Below, piece after piece: positions 52,881-60,826 of a stretch of 64,000 nucleotides of DNA. This stretch comes from Aspidiotus rigidus. Taxonomy: Eukaryota > Arthropoda > Insecta > Hemiptera > Diaspididae. Below the pieces are notes generated by a model, which ran no database searches, had not been told where the DNA came from, and saw nothing but the letters and a program-made list of their open reading frames with translations. The first letter of the stretch is position 1. The number at the start of each line of letters is the position of its first letter. The DNA lies in contig JAVHKY010000030.1 of NCBI GenBank assembly GCA_035079385.1, forward strand, positions 6,487,001 through 6,551,000, read 5' to 3'. A program made the position numbers and the translations under genes.

Positions 52881-53735
52881 GTCAGGGGTGATTTGGGGGA
52901 GTGAAAGAAACCGTCCTGACAAGACAGGGTTCGTTTAACTTAAAAGACTTGAGGCGGAGTACGCGCACAAAATAGAATTGTATTTGAAGAGGATAATTAT
53001 GATACCGAATTCCACGAGAGCGACTGAAGAGACTAAGTAGAATGGGCCCAATTGATATATCTTTAATTACTCACTTAGATAGATTTCACACGAATAATAT
53101 TACGAATAGAATCCGTACGCAAAATACAATAGAAAATATACGAGTATAATATAGGTCACTGTTACTAGAAAATAATACGAGAGTACATAAAAGCGCGAAT
53201 TCAACGTAACGTAAATATACGACGAACGTAAACGGATAGCGTGCAACGTTCGGTTTGAATGAAGTAACTAATGATCCTCCTCGTAGATCATCGCCGCTTA
53301 TATATAGCGATGCGTGACTTGTGCTGGAACTTCTTTTGGATCGACATAGATGCAGGATAAACATTCAGTCCCGAATTTGGGTGAAAATGAATCGTAGACA
53401 TTGTATCATTCACTTTATGAAGAGATAATTGATTTCTATTGGGTATATCGCGTGGGAGAGAAAATCGGGTTTTATAAAGGATCTAAAGGGTCGATGAACT
53501 TGGGGATTAGCCAGGAAGGTGTAGGAAAGGGCCTCGATTCGAGTAGTCGAATCGGATATCCAAATATGATAACGGGATGGACAGTCGATGCAAATGAAGG
53601 GTACGAATGAGTCATAATGAAATACAGAAATAGCGGCAGTCTTGAATACGTATTATATTATGCTGATGCAACAGTAGTTCGTTGCTAGCGATGTAATGTA
53701 CGGAAGATGCAAAATGTACGTTTTGCTATCTGACA
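52880..53735 (-). mobile_element. Solo LTR of a retrotransposon inserted in PolB
   Basis: The 856-bp insert starts TGTCAG and ends CTGACA, flanked by the 5-bp direct repeat TGAGT (52875-52879 and 53736-53740). Removing the insert and one TGAGT brings the polymerase frame back into register. TG...CA ends and a 5-bp duplication are typical of LTRs. On the minus strand TATATAAG (about 53297-53304) is followed some 25-30 bases later by TCATTAGT, a plausible core promoter. No internal retrotransposon genes are present, hence a solo LTR. An alternative reading is a short DNA transposon with GTCAG ends and a 7-bp duplication ATGAGTT. Open frames of 92 and 69 codons inside it are not genes. Confidence 0.75.
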
Positions 53736-53740
53736 TGAGT

Positions 53741-54855
53741 TTTCTTTTCATCCTTTGTTATATCTGATAAAGGTTGAATTTTATATTGATTATTATGATG
53801 ATATATATTAATTGATAATCCTCCTTCAATTAAATTGAGATTATTAACTCTATTCACAAATTTATTATTATTTTGAGCTTTCATTGGAAATTCCATCCCT
53901 TCCAAAGCTTTATCAAATATATTCTCATATTTTCTATATTTAGCAACTCTTTGTGGATCTTTATCTACTGGAAATGGACTAGCTAAAATAGACCATAAAT
54001 AACATCTGTTATCCTCATTTTTAATATTTATGATTGCTTTTTTACTTGCTAGAATTTTAGGGAGTTCAATGTAAGAACCAGCTCTAAGGGGATCATACCT
54101 ATTAATATTAATTCTGAAACTATTAATTGATACTAAAACCCACTGAGTACCCTCTAAATTATCCTGTATATTTTCATGTCTTTCCATTATATAGTCAGTA
54201 ATATTATCATACATCTCATCCAAGTTTGATTCACGAAGAAATGTATAATTTGTAGTTTGTAAATGCATTGTATCAGTCTCAATGGTTTCTGTATGACCTC
54301 TTCTTTCATAGGTTGCACTTACACAAAAATTAGCTCTGATTCCATCATGTAAATGTATCCATTTTTTAAGAAGTCCAAAAGTAGGTCTTTTCATAATATC
54401 TAAAAACTCCTCCAAGTCTTGAATTCCCCATTCATTTTGAATTTTAAATTGTATATGTCTGCTTCTAAAATTTTCATCTACAACCCTTGGTCTAATTTTA
54501 AACTCATTTACTCCAGATATATCTTCATCATTCTCATTACTTAAGTTAAATACATCTTTATGAAATTTGAATTGATTATATCTTTGATCTGGTTTATCAG
54601 TACTAAAAATATTTTTATGAAATTTGAATTGATTAAATCTTTGATCTAGTTTTTCAGTACTAAAAATATTTGTATCAAACTTGAATGGTGTTCCAGTTAA
54701 CCAAGTATTTATTTCCTCTTTTGTTAATGTAAAAGTAATTTGCCATTTATTTGGTTGAGGTAATTTGGATTGAGTTAATTTTTGTAATAATATGAAATAT
54801 AATTCATTTAACTTTTCTACTACTTCTCTTCCTCTAAAAGCTATATAAATTCTAT
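53741..54855 (-). pseudogene. PolB fragment: N-terminal region
   Basis: The frame is open from about 54855 to the LTR border, with an internal ATG at 54415. It contains the family's N-terminal landmarks: RININRYDPLRAGSYIELPK, KKAIINIKNEDNRCYLWSIL, and then PFPVDKDPQRVAKYRKYE. This region precedes the exonuclease domain and is thought to relate to protein priming. Near 54543-54680 the coding sequence carries a 60-bp tandem duplication (TEKLDQRFNQFKFHKNIF followed by TDKPDQRYNQFKFHKDVF). Confidence 0.85.
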
Positions 54856-55010
54856 ACTAGTTTTCTTAAATAGTTTTCTATTTGTTTTGTAGTTTTATTT
54901 GCATAGAAGTTATGCACTTTGAAAAACTGAATCCATTGAGCAACACTTGTATCTCTTTTTCCACTCTCATTTTTTATAACACTTATTAAGACTTGATTTG
55001 TTGAATTCAT
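54852..55010 (-). CDS. Small ORF, 52 aa: PolB start or separate gene
   Basis: It starts with ATG at 55010 (MNSTNQVLISVIKNESGKRD) and ends at a TAG. The polymerase N-terminal frame opens at about the same place in another frame, reading on as RIYIAFRGREVVEK. A one-base change near 54855 would fuse the two, so this may be the true start of the polymerase. It could instead be a short independent ORF. The predicted peptide has one aromatic helix (VAQWIQFFKVHNFY) and is basic at the end. Confidence 0.45.
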   Translation of the reverse strand: MNSTNQVLISVIKNESGKRDTSVAQWIQFFKVHNFYANKTTKQIENYLRKLV

Positions 55011-55057
55011 TTTTTATTATTATATTTAATAAGGAAAAAAATTTAATAAGAATTTTT

Positions 55058-55408
55058 TTATTTTTCATTGAGAAGATTATAGTGAGATTTGGTTTTTAAA
55101 TGTGCTTTGTGAGATACAGAATTTATAACTGCACCACAGGTACATATCATTAGATTCTTTCTTTTTTCATAATCTTTTTTCAAATTTTCTTTCATTTTTT
55201 CTTGATTTCTGTTATAGTATTCTTTAAATGATGTATTCTTACATGCTTTACACCAGTTTTGATTTCTAGCAAATTCTTCTGTATTTTTATTCTTCTTACA
55301 TTTAGTGCAATATTTTCCATTTTCCAACAAATATATTGTAAACATTAACTTTTGTAAAAATTCATCAACATCATATTCTTTAAAAGTTGATCCTTCTTTT
55401 GTCAACAT
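55058..55408 (-). CDS. Small zinc-binding protein, 116 aa
   Basis: The ATG lies at 55408. Two cysteine clusters are visible. The first is CTKCKKNKNTEEFARNQNWC followed by KAC (about residues 35-58), a treble-clef or zinc-ribbon-like pattern. The second is CTCGAVINSVSHKAHLKTKS plus H (about residues 89-109), which resembles a single C2H2-type finger. Between them is a charged helix (EYYNRNQEKMKENLKKDYEK). Proteins of this layout are seen in DNA viruses and mobile elements, where they may bind nucleic acid. It lies 48 bp upstream of the polymerase start on the same strand, so it is probably part of the same unit. The frame is intact. Confidence 0.65.
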   Translation of the reverse strand: MLTKEGSTFKEYDVDEFLQKLMFTIYLLENGKYCTKCKKNKNTEEFARNQNWCKACKNTSFKEYYNRNQEKMKENLKKDYEKRKNLMICTCGAVINSVSHKAHLKTKSHYNLLNEK

Positions 55409-55738
55409 TTTATTAACTATTCTCTGAATCTAACAAAGTTGACTTACAAGTATCATGTAGAATATAATCACTAGTTGAAGTGTGTGTATCAACAAGTTCC
55501 ATCTTGAACATTAACTAATACTAATATGTACTTATACAAAGCAACTAGTATAAGAAGCTTGTCTTTACTAAGTATTTATAGAGAAATAAATTTAATAAGA
55601 ATTTTAATAAGGAAAAAACCGACATAAAACTTTCTTAAAACCTTCCCAAAACCAACATGCTTAAAACCTTCTCAAAACTGACATGAAATAGACACAAAAC
55701 CAAAATACACTCAAAACCTTCCTAAAATAGATCTTTTT
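55409..55738. other. Intergenic stretch with short AAAACCTTC repeats
   Basis: No gene is seen. From about 55628 to 55725 the motif CAAAACCTTCYYAAAA recurs (AAAACCTTCCCAAAACC, AAAACCTTCTCAAAACTG, AAAACCTTCCTAAAAT) between copies of GACATRAAA. The left part is plain AT-rich DNA. Confidence 0.6.
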
Positions 55739-56035
55739 TCATTTTTTAGGGATTTCTGTAACAGCAATTGCTTCAACATCATTTAGTTGTTTGTTTTTCA
55801 ATTCATTCATTTTCTTGAGTTCATCGTGAGAATAAATTCTCTTTTTTAAATCTCTAGTTTTAATTAATGATGATTTCAAAGTATTTTCTCTATAAGGAGA
55901 TAATTTTTTATCATTTTTTGTTTTAACTATCATTTCCATTTTTTTCTGCAATTCTTTTTGGCTTTCTGAAACAAGTTTTTTACCCTCTTCAGTTTTAACT
56001 GCATGATGTTTGAGTTTTTCAATTATTTTATCTTT
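55739..56035 (-). pseudogene. Lysine-rich C-terminal half of an ORF split by one stop codon
   Basis: About 98 codons are open after the TAA that ends the upstream ORF, in the same reading frame. The product is charged and predicted helical (KDKIIEKLKHHAVKTEEGKK ... SESQKELQKKMEMIVKTK), then ends RIYSHDELKKMNELKNKQ and EAIAVTEIPKK. No ATG lies near its start. Because it is in frame with 56036-56326, the simplest view is one gene of about 195 codons broken by a single nonsense change. Independent start or stop readthrough is possible but not shown. Function unknown. Confidence 0.5.
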
Positions 56036-56326
56036 TTAAATTCCTATTTCAATTAATTTTTGAATTTCTTCTAATAAATCATTATTTATATATTTATGAC
56101 CATTTAATTCAATAAGGATATTTGTGAAAATTAAAAAGACTTTTTTCATAATTTTCTTATCTTCAGATGAATAATTTGAACTTTTGTCAATTAATGTTGA
56201 AATTTTTGCAAAGTCACTATTAAATTCTTTAGCTATATTTTTTATCTCAGGGTAATCCTCAATAATATCATCTAAATCATCAAGATTTGTTACATTTGCA
56301 TTTGCATAAGTCTTCAGAAGATCCAT
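56036..56326 (-). CDS. Hypothetical protein, 96 aa (N-terminal half of a split ORF)
   Basis: The ATG is at 56326 (MDLLKTYANANVTNLDDLDD) and the stop is TAA just before an open frame that continues in register. The protein is acidic and helical, with a hydrophobic helix around residues 60-75 (KKVFLIFTNILIELNGHKY). It has no signal peptide or recognised domain. It lies on the polymerase strand, upstream of the zinc-protein gene, and is divergent from the 56501 gene across about 170 bp of short repeats. Confidence 0.5.
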   Translation of the reverse strand: MDLLKTYANANVTNLDDLDDIIEDYPEIKNIAKEFNSDFAKISTLIDKSSNYSSEDKKIMKKVFLIFTNILIELNGHKYINNDLLEEIQKLIEIGI

Positions 56327-56365
56327 TTTGCTTTTATAATTTAATACAGAAAAATTTTCATTATA

Positions 56366-56492
56366 AATTATAGTTCACTAACTTTCATTAACTCTCACTA
56401 ACCCTCATTATCCTTCATTATAAATTATAGTTTACTAACTTTCACTGACCCTCACTTACCCTCATTATCTTTCATTATCATTCAGTTAAAGT
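56366..56492. repeat. Imperfect CACTAACYYTCATTA tandem repeats between divergent genes
   Basis: The sequence repeats ACTAACTTTCATTAACTCTC, ACTAACCCTCATTATCCTTC, ACTAACTTTCACTGACCCTC and ACTTACCCTCATTATCTTTC with intervening ATTATAAATTATAGTT copies. It occupies the whole intergenic region between the minus-strand ORF at 56326 and the plus-strand ORF at 56501. It may hold a divergent promoter, but no specific element can be named. Confidence 0.7.
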
Positions 56493-56500
56493 TAGTGAAT

Positions 56501-57049
56501 ATGTCAAATAAAAGAACAATTGAAATAAAAGAAAGGATGTATCTTTTAAAAAATATGAATTTGGAAAATGACTTTAAAATTTGTAAGTTGAAAAGTTGGG
56601 GTTCTTATAGAATGATTAGTTTGAGAGAAGTAAAAAATTCATGTTATAGATTCAAACCAAGTTCTAAATATAAACATCTTTTAGGTAATAAATGGGATAT
56701 AGTTTTTAGGGGTGAATTAGATATAGGATTTATTGATATTGAGAAAATGATTGATAAATTTATTGAAAATTCTCATAAAACCAATACTACTCCTAAAAAT
56801 GATCAAAATAGAAAAAATAAGAAAAAAGGAAGAACTGATGAAAAATATGATAGTGAAACACAAAAAGAATACAGAGATAGGATGATAAATCAAATAGAAC
56901 AAACCACTGAATATGAAACTGATTCAGATGACAGTCAACAAACAAGAGATAAGACTAAGACTAATTTAGCTTGTAATCCACCCGTAAACCTCATTTATCA
57001 AAATTCTGGGGCATTTCAGATCAGGAGAAAAGTAGCTCTCAATATATGA
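56501..57049 (+). CDS. Hypothetical basic protein, 182 aa
   Basis: I chose the ATG at 56501 (MSNKRTIEIKERMYLLKNMN); an upstream GTG adds only two residues. Residues of about 25-80 look folded (CKLKSWGSYRMISLREVKNS, then WDIVFRGELDIGFIDIEK). From about residue 90 the sequence is low-complexity and charged (KNDQNRKNKKKGRTDEKYDS), then acidic/polar. No known domain, signal peptide or membrane helix is seen. It is the only plus-strand ORF of this size next to the minus-strand unit. Base composition is like the polymerase unit and unlike the secreted-protein genes to the right, so I group it with the former. Confidence 0.55.
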   Translation: MSNKRTIEIKERMYLLKNMNLENDFKICKLKSWGSYRMISLREVKNSCYRFKPSSKYKHLLGNKWDIVFRGELDIGFIDIEKMIDKFIENSHKTNTTPKNDQNRKNKKKGRTDEKYDSETQKEYRDRMINQIEQTTEYETDSDDSQQTRDKTKTNLACNPPVNLIYQNSGAFQIRRKVALNI

Positions 57050-57084
57050 GTATGAAATACGTTCAAAATAGGTACGTCTAATCT

Positions 57085-57190
57085 AAACATTAGAAAGAGA
57101 AGCCACTACCTAGACCTACGTCAGACTCGCGCTTGTAAGACCTATGTATCTGAGAGAGAATATTAGAAAGAGAAGTCACTAGAGCTAGGT
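57085..57190. repeat. Duplicated ATTAGAAAGAGAAGYCACTA segment with a GAGAGAA motif
   Basis: ATTAGAAAGAGAAGCCACTA (about 57090) and ATTAGAAAGAGAAGTCACTA (about 57162) are followed by related sequences containing CGCGCTTGTA. Between them lies TAAGACCTATGTATCTGAGA plus GAGAA, very close to the TAAGACCAATGTGTATGAGA plus GAGAA of the cluster at 45.65-46.58 kb. The remainder of 57050-57430 shows no gene. Confidence 0.6.
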
Positions 57191-57430
57191 CAATGTCGAA
57201 ACCGGGTACGCGCTTGTACTCGTTGCGTGGATATACACGAATAGTTTCGTTAAATTAGTGAGACAGACTGAACTACTCGTTGCACTTTTTTAATTTCACT
57301 ACAACCAGCTACAACTCGGGTTAAAAACTCCAAAATTCACTACTCTGATGACATCTCAAGGCGTTGACATTTTTTTTCTTTTTCAACAAGTCGACGGGTG
57401 TGTTCACCTAACGAGGGTCGACGTTCGATG

Positions 57431-57500
57431 TATATAAAAGAAGAAAAAAACGAGCGTTGACGTTCAACGTCTTACTCGTGTATATATATCAAGTCAGCAC
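57431..57500 (+). promoter_or_regulatory. Core promoter region upstream of the first secreted-protein gene
   Basis: Two TATA-like boxes are present: TATATAAAAG at 57431-57440 and TGTATATATATC at about 57480-57491. Around each lies a related sequence (GACGTTCGATGTATATAAAA and GACGTTCAACG...GTGTATATATATC), so the promoter region is itself partly duplicated. TCAAGTCAGC at about 57490-57499 could be an initiator. Placed about 200-270 bp before the chosen ATG at 57699. Confidence 0.5.
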
Positions 57501-57698
57501 AAACGGAGATCCTCCCCAAACCGGTTGTGTTGGAATGTCAATTCCAATTCAGTCAAGTCAACTCAAGAACGACCATAGCTTGAATTTGTTTACCAAAGAG
57601 TACCGCCACTGCCGTGATGTTAGATGATGTAATCACTAATCGTTGTTTTGACTGTACTGTATATCCAGAATTTTCGTGTATTTAGTGCTGTCGTCAGG

Positions 57699-58083
57699 AT
57701 GTTAATTCTAGTAGTATATTATGTAATCATTGCATTCTTAGTCAATATGAATGTTATCGCTGGCCCCGCTAGTGTTCCCACGAAAAATGGATCGTCATCG
57801 ATCATCGTTCTCAACGCATGCAGTCAAGACCCTCCGTGTTTCGTTTCCTGTATCATCGGTTTTGGAGATGTCGAGTTATATAGATCAGCAATTTTGAATT
57901 ATGCAGAAGAAAGTAATTTTTCTCATGCGGAAACTGCCAATGGTTTACATATTACGGTCTTTAAACACATCAATGTACAAGATCCTGGAACCGTCATCAT
58001 TACGAAAAAGCTTGGAGATGGGAATCACTGTTTCGCCGTGAGTGGAAAATATTTGAATCCAGAAATATCAAATTGTTTAAATG
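57699..58083 (+). CDS. Secreted protein, first coding exon
   Basis: The ATG at 57699 starts a hydrophobic signal peptide (MLILVVYYVIIAFLVNMNVI, cleavage likely near AGPAS). The same frame is open 17 codons further upstream, but that start would put a charged segment before the signal. The mature part has paired cysteines (ACSQDPPCFVSC) and a C-terminal pattern CFAVSGKYLNPEISNC. After LNG at 58083 the sequence is GTAAGTACC, a strong splice donor, so the reading frame that runs to 58106 is intron. The downstream exon was not located. It resembles the neighbour at 58730 in length, signal peptide and C-terminal block, hence a probable tandem paralogue. Molecular function unknown. Confidence 0.65.
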
Positions 58084-58729
58084 GTAAGTACCCAAATGTA
58101 TACTAGAACATACGTATATAGGTACTAGCGAGAAATCGAAAAATTTTATTCTCTTCCATCTGCTTTTTTTCTAAGGAGAGTCGAAAATAAACGATGATCT
58201 TTTAAAAATGAACGAGCGCGAATGTATGAGAAATAATGTGGCCGGAGAAAAATACGTACGTGTGATGGACACGAGATCATCAACCTTTCGATATCTGCTC
58301 AAAATGATAAACTCTATATTAAGGAAATACTGATATTGAATTAAACGAAAGAATTCCTCATCCTCCATTTTTAATTACGAACTATTATATCAAGACCACA
58401 AGGAAATTACAAGAACGTAAGAAATTTTTTAAAGTTAGCGACGCGTTTCGAGACGGTAATGACATCTCATCTTCAGGCGAAATAGAAGCTAATTACCATC
58501 ATTTCTTACGTTCTTGTAATTTCCTTGTGGTCTAGACTGATATTGAAATTCTGCATCACACCGTAGAAGATCTAATCGTATGAAAACAACACAGCCTACG
58601 GTATGATATGTCATATCGCTCATACTTGTTATTAATTCATCAGTTCACTTTCTTTGAAAACGGTAAATGAATATCTCTTGTGTTCGTTGATCGTCTCCCG
58701 AAAAAGTAATTTTAAAGCATAAATTAAAA
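58084..58729. other. Intron or intergenic DNA between the two secreted-protein genes
   Basis: The region begins with a splice donor (GTAAGTACCC) and is AT-rich. It contains the foldback element at 58393-58533. I could not fix an acceptor with confidence, so the end of the first gene remains undefined. Minus-strand frames of 61-74 codons here are not convincing. Confidence 0.55.
58393..58533. mobile_element. 141-bp foldback MITE-like element
   Basis: Perfect 33-bp terminal inverted repeats begin AGACCACAAGGAAATTACAA at 58393 and occupy 58393-58425 and 58501-58533. The 75-bp centre contains GCGACGCGTTTCGAGACGGT and CATCTCATCTTCAGGCG. That GACGCGTTTCG...CATCTTCAG arrangement is a familiar core of small dispersed repeats in many animals. 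No convincing target duplication was seen. Confidence 0.8.
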
Positions 58730-59176
58730 ATGAAGTTAGTTTTGTTGATACCGGTATTTTTCTGTTTCGTAATACTAGAATCGAGCAACGCTACAATTTT
58801 TTCGTGGATGAGATTTTTACATGTGCACAATTACGCCGTCGGATGTGGTACGACGAATCCATTTATAGCCGTGGTGAAATTTAAGAGTCACGCCGGAGTA
58901 ATCACAACTTATAGACTCTTCCCTATGGACGATTTTGATGTAGAATTCACAGTAAAAACGGCGCCATACGCAAAGGGTGCGGCAACGATCGTCGTTTACA
59001 AACAGAAGTCGAAACAGGATACATCGTTGGAAGAGATTCAAAACGAAATAGAACTTGGTGTGAAGGACACCTGCATAGCCATCAAAGGTACTTACGATAC
59101 GCCAAGTGTGGAAAAGACAGTATGCGAGGATCGGAAACGAAGCCTGAATATGAATACTACATCCAGTCAGGTTTAA
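58730..59176 (+). CDS. Secreted protein, 148 aa
   Basis: It starts MKLVLLIPVFFCFVILESSN, a clear signal peptide with probable cleavage after SNA. The mature protein of about 126 residues has few cysteines (AVGCGTT, DTCIAIKG, KTVCEDRK), so one disulphide plus a free cysteine is possible. A C-terminal block, CIAIKGTYDTPSVEKTVC, aligns with CFAVSGKYLNPEISNC of the gene at 57699, and IVVYKQKSK aligns with ITVFKHINV. The whole protein appears to lie in one exon and an AATAAA follows 76 bp after the stop. I do not recognise the family. Small secreted proteins in tandem suggest a venom, salivary or immune-type multigene family, but that is only a guess. Confidence 0.75.
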   Translation: MKLVLLIPVFFCFVILESSNATIFSWMRFLHVHNYAVGCGTTNPFIAVVKFKSHAGVITTYRLFPMDDFDVEFTVKTAPYAKGAATIVVYKQKSKQDTSLEEIQNEIELGVKDTCIAIKGTYDTPSVEKTVCEDRKRSLNMNTTSSQV

Positions 59177-59251
59177 AAAATCCAGTTTTTCGTATTTCCG
59201 CTTAGGTATAGGCCTAGCTTATTTTCGTTGTATACATGGCGCGAATTATTA

Positions 59252-59257
59252 AATAAA
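59252..59257 (+). promoter_or_regulatory. Polyadenylation signal AATAAA
   Basis: AATAAA within ATTAAATAAAAGATATG lies 76 bp downstream of the stop of the 148-aa secreted-protein gene, at the expected distance and strand. Confidence 0.6.
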
Positions 59258-59820
59258 AGATATGAATTTGATCTGAGAATTTTTTAGAGTTTTTAGGATT
59301 TTTCTAGATTTTAGAGAATGATACGAATGAGTTGCTGATGCGCTAGAGAAATTTGTCCCTGTGCTTCTTTTAAGGATTTTTGAAATTCAATGAAAAATGA
59401 GGAAAATTAGCCCCTAAAATTGTTTTTTTTTATAGAATTATTGGAAGTGTTGAAAAACGATGAAAAACTTGGTTGCGTTGTAGAAAAAAGTTGAGTGCGC
59501 CAGAAAAATTGATCACTGTTCTTATTAAAAAATCATACATTTTTTATATAAAAGTATGAAAAATTGATGTCATGATGTTGCTGCGCCAAAAAGATTGATC
59601 ACTTTTCTTGACGTATTTAATAAAAAAAATGATACAAACAGTTGAAAAATCTAGCAAGCTGACTTTATAAAAATTGTAAGAAAAATCATCTATTTTCCAT
59701 AAGTATGAAAAAATTGATGTCATGATATTACTGCGCTGGAAAATTGATCACTATTCTTATTTTAAAAAAATGAAATTCTCCCTAAAATCATCAATTTCTT
59801 GCTTAAAACAATTGAAAATC

Positions 59821-59850
59821 CAGTGGGGATGGCCATGCCATCCCCCACTG
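59821..59850. repeat. Palindrome family, copy 3
   Basis: CAGTGGGGATGGCCATGCCA followed by TCCCCCACTG forms a GC-rich hairpin with arms of about 12 bp and one bulge, around GGCCAT. It shares the CAG...CTG frame with the copies at 45511 and 45970. Confidence 0.65.
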
Positions 59851-60119
59851 AAAAAACTTACATGAATTTTCTTTTTTCAAGTTCACCGTGATTCAGAGGA
59901 TGGGACAGTTAATAATAGGTAAGTAGGTAGGTATACCTCCTGATTTTACTTCAATTTTCAAGCAAAAACTATACTAACACATTGTAGAACTTACGACGCG
60001 TTATTTACGCTGGAGATTTTACTAGAATTCATAGTATTTGAAGAGAATAAAAGCATAGACATGATCCCCCGTCCGCGGTATAAAAGTCATCAATTTCTTA
60101 CTTAAAACAATCCAAAATC

Positions 60120-60145
60120 CAGTGGTGTATGATCATCCAACACTG
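60120..60145. repeat. Palindrome family, copy 4
   Basis: CAGTGGTGTATGATCATCCA followed by ACACTG is an imperfect palindrome around GATC. A second, perfect palindrome (TATGGTAAACTTTACCATA) lies close by at 60161-60179. Confidence 0.6.
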
Positions 60146-60220
60146 AGCTCATTCATAACATATGGTAAACTTTACCATATTTTTCAAGAGGTACCACCTG
60201 TAATTCCATAGTGAAATCTA

Positions 60221-60245
60221 ACGTGTCACTTTTTTAGGGACATGT
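60221..60245. other. Hairpin with a T6 loop, family member 3
   Basis: ACGTGTC and GACATGT flank a CACTTTTTTAG loop region. It resembles the two hairpins at 46596 and 46803 in the left arm. Confidence 0.45.
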
Positions 60246-60826
60246 TATACCTCCTGACGTGGGCCACTTATTTCATATGGGCGTAATCTCCACCCATGTC
60301 ACTTCAATCACATCGTAAAACTTACAACGTTTCCTAAATTTGAGAAAAAATCATCAATTTTATGTATAAAAGTATCAAAATTTCATGCGAGAATTTTTTT
60401 AGAGTTGACAGAATTTTTGACAATTTTAAGGCTTTAAAGGAAAGATTGTTGCACTAGAAAAATTGGACACTGCACTCGAGTATGTCACGAAGATGCGCTG
60501 GAGAAATTGAGTAGTTTTCTCAAGAAATTGAGCTCTAAACTTAAGAAATTGAGCCCTGCGCTTGACTGCGCCAGGAATAAGCGCTAGCGAAATTGAGCTC
60601 TGCGCTTACGAAATTCGGCTCTGCGCTTGACAGCGCCAGAAAATTAGGCTTCTACGCTTCTTTGTAGGATTTTGAAAATTTAATGAAACAATGAGTGAAA
60701 TTAGACTCTGCGCTTCTTTTTAGAATTATTACTTTGAAAATCACTTAAAAATGAGAGAAATTGATCCCGAGCTTCTTTTTACAATTTCTTAAAATTGAAT
60801 GAAAAATTAGAGAAGTTCACCCCTAC

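Larger units (their letters stand above)
47481..55010 (-). pseudogene. Family B DNA polymerase of Polinton/adintovirus type, disrupted
   Basis: This is the overall extent of a protein-primed type B DNA polymerase gene, read right to left. Recognisable parts in order are an N-terminal region, a zinc-binding segment, the three 3'-5' exonuclease motifs, the TPG segment, and polymerase motifs A, B and C with the conserved C-terminal region. It is split by a probable solo LTR (52880-53735), about 1.3 kb of foreign DNA (about 49900-51233) and a Helentron-like element (48346-49433). Frameshifts lie near 54855, 52781-52786 and 52117-52123. Without the insertions the coding length would be about 1,400 codons, long but compatible with the family. 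Such polymerases copy linear DNA from a terminal protein. This copy cannot encode a functional enzyme. The two T-run frameshifts could be read errors, but the insertions are too large to be. Confidence 0.88.

Noticed and set aside
53086..53610. Frames of 92 and 69 codons in the solo LTR
   Set aside because: LTRs are normally non-coding, and the hydrophobic stretch in the 92-codon frame comes from AT-rich sequence without other support.
56717..56902. 61-codon minus-strand frame rich in phenylalanine
   Set aside because: Antisense of the 182-aa plus-strand ORF, in its lysine-rich part.
58171..59041. Minus-strand frames of 65, 61 and 74 codons
   Set aside because: They are intronic/intergenic or antisense to the 148-aa secreted-protein gene.
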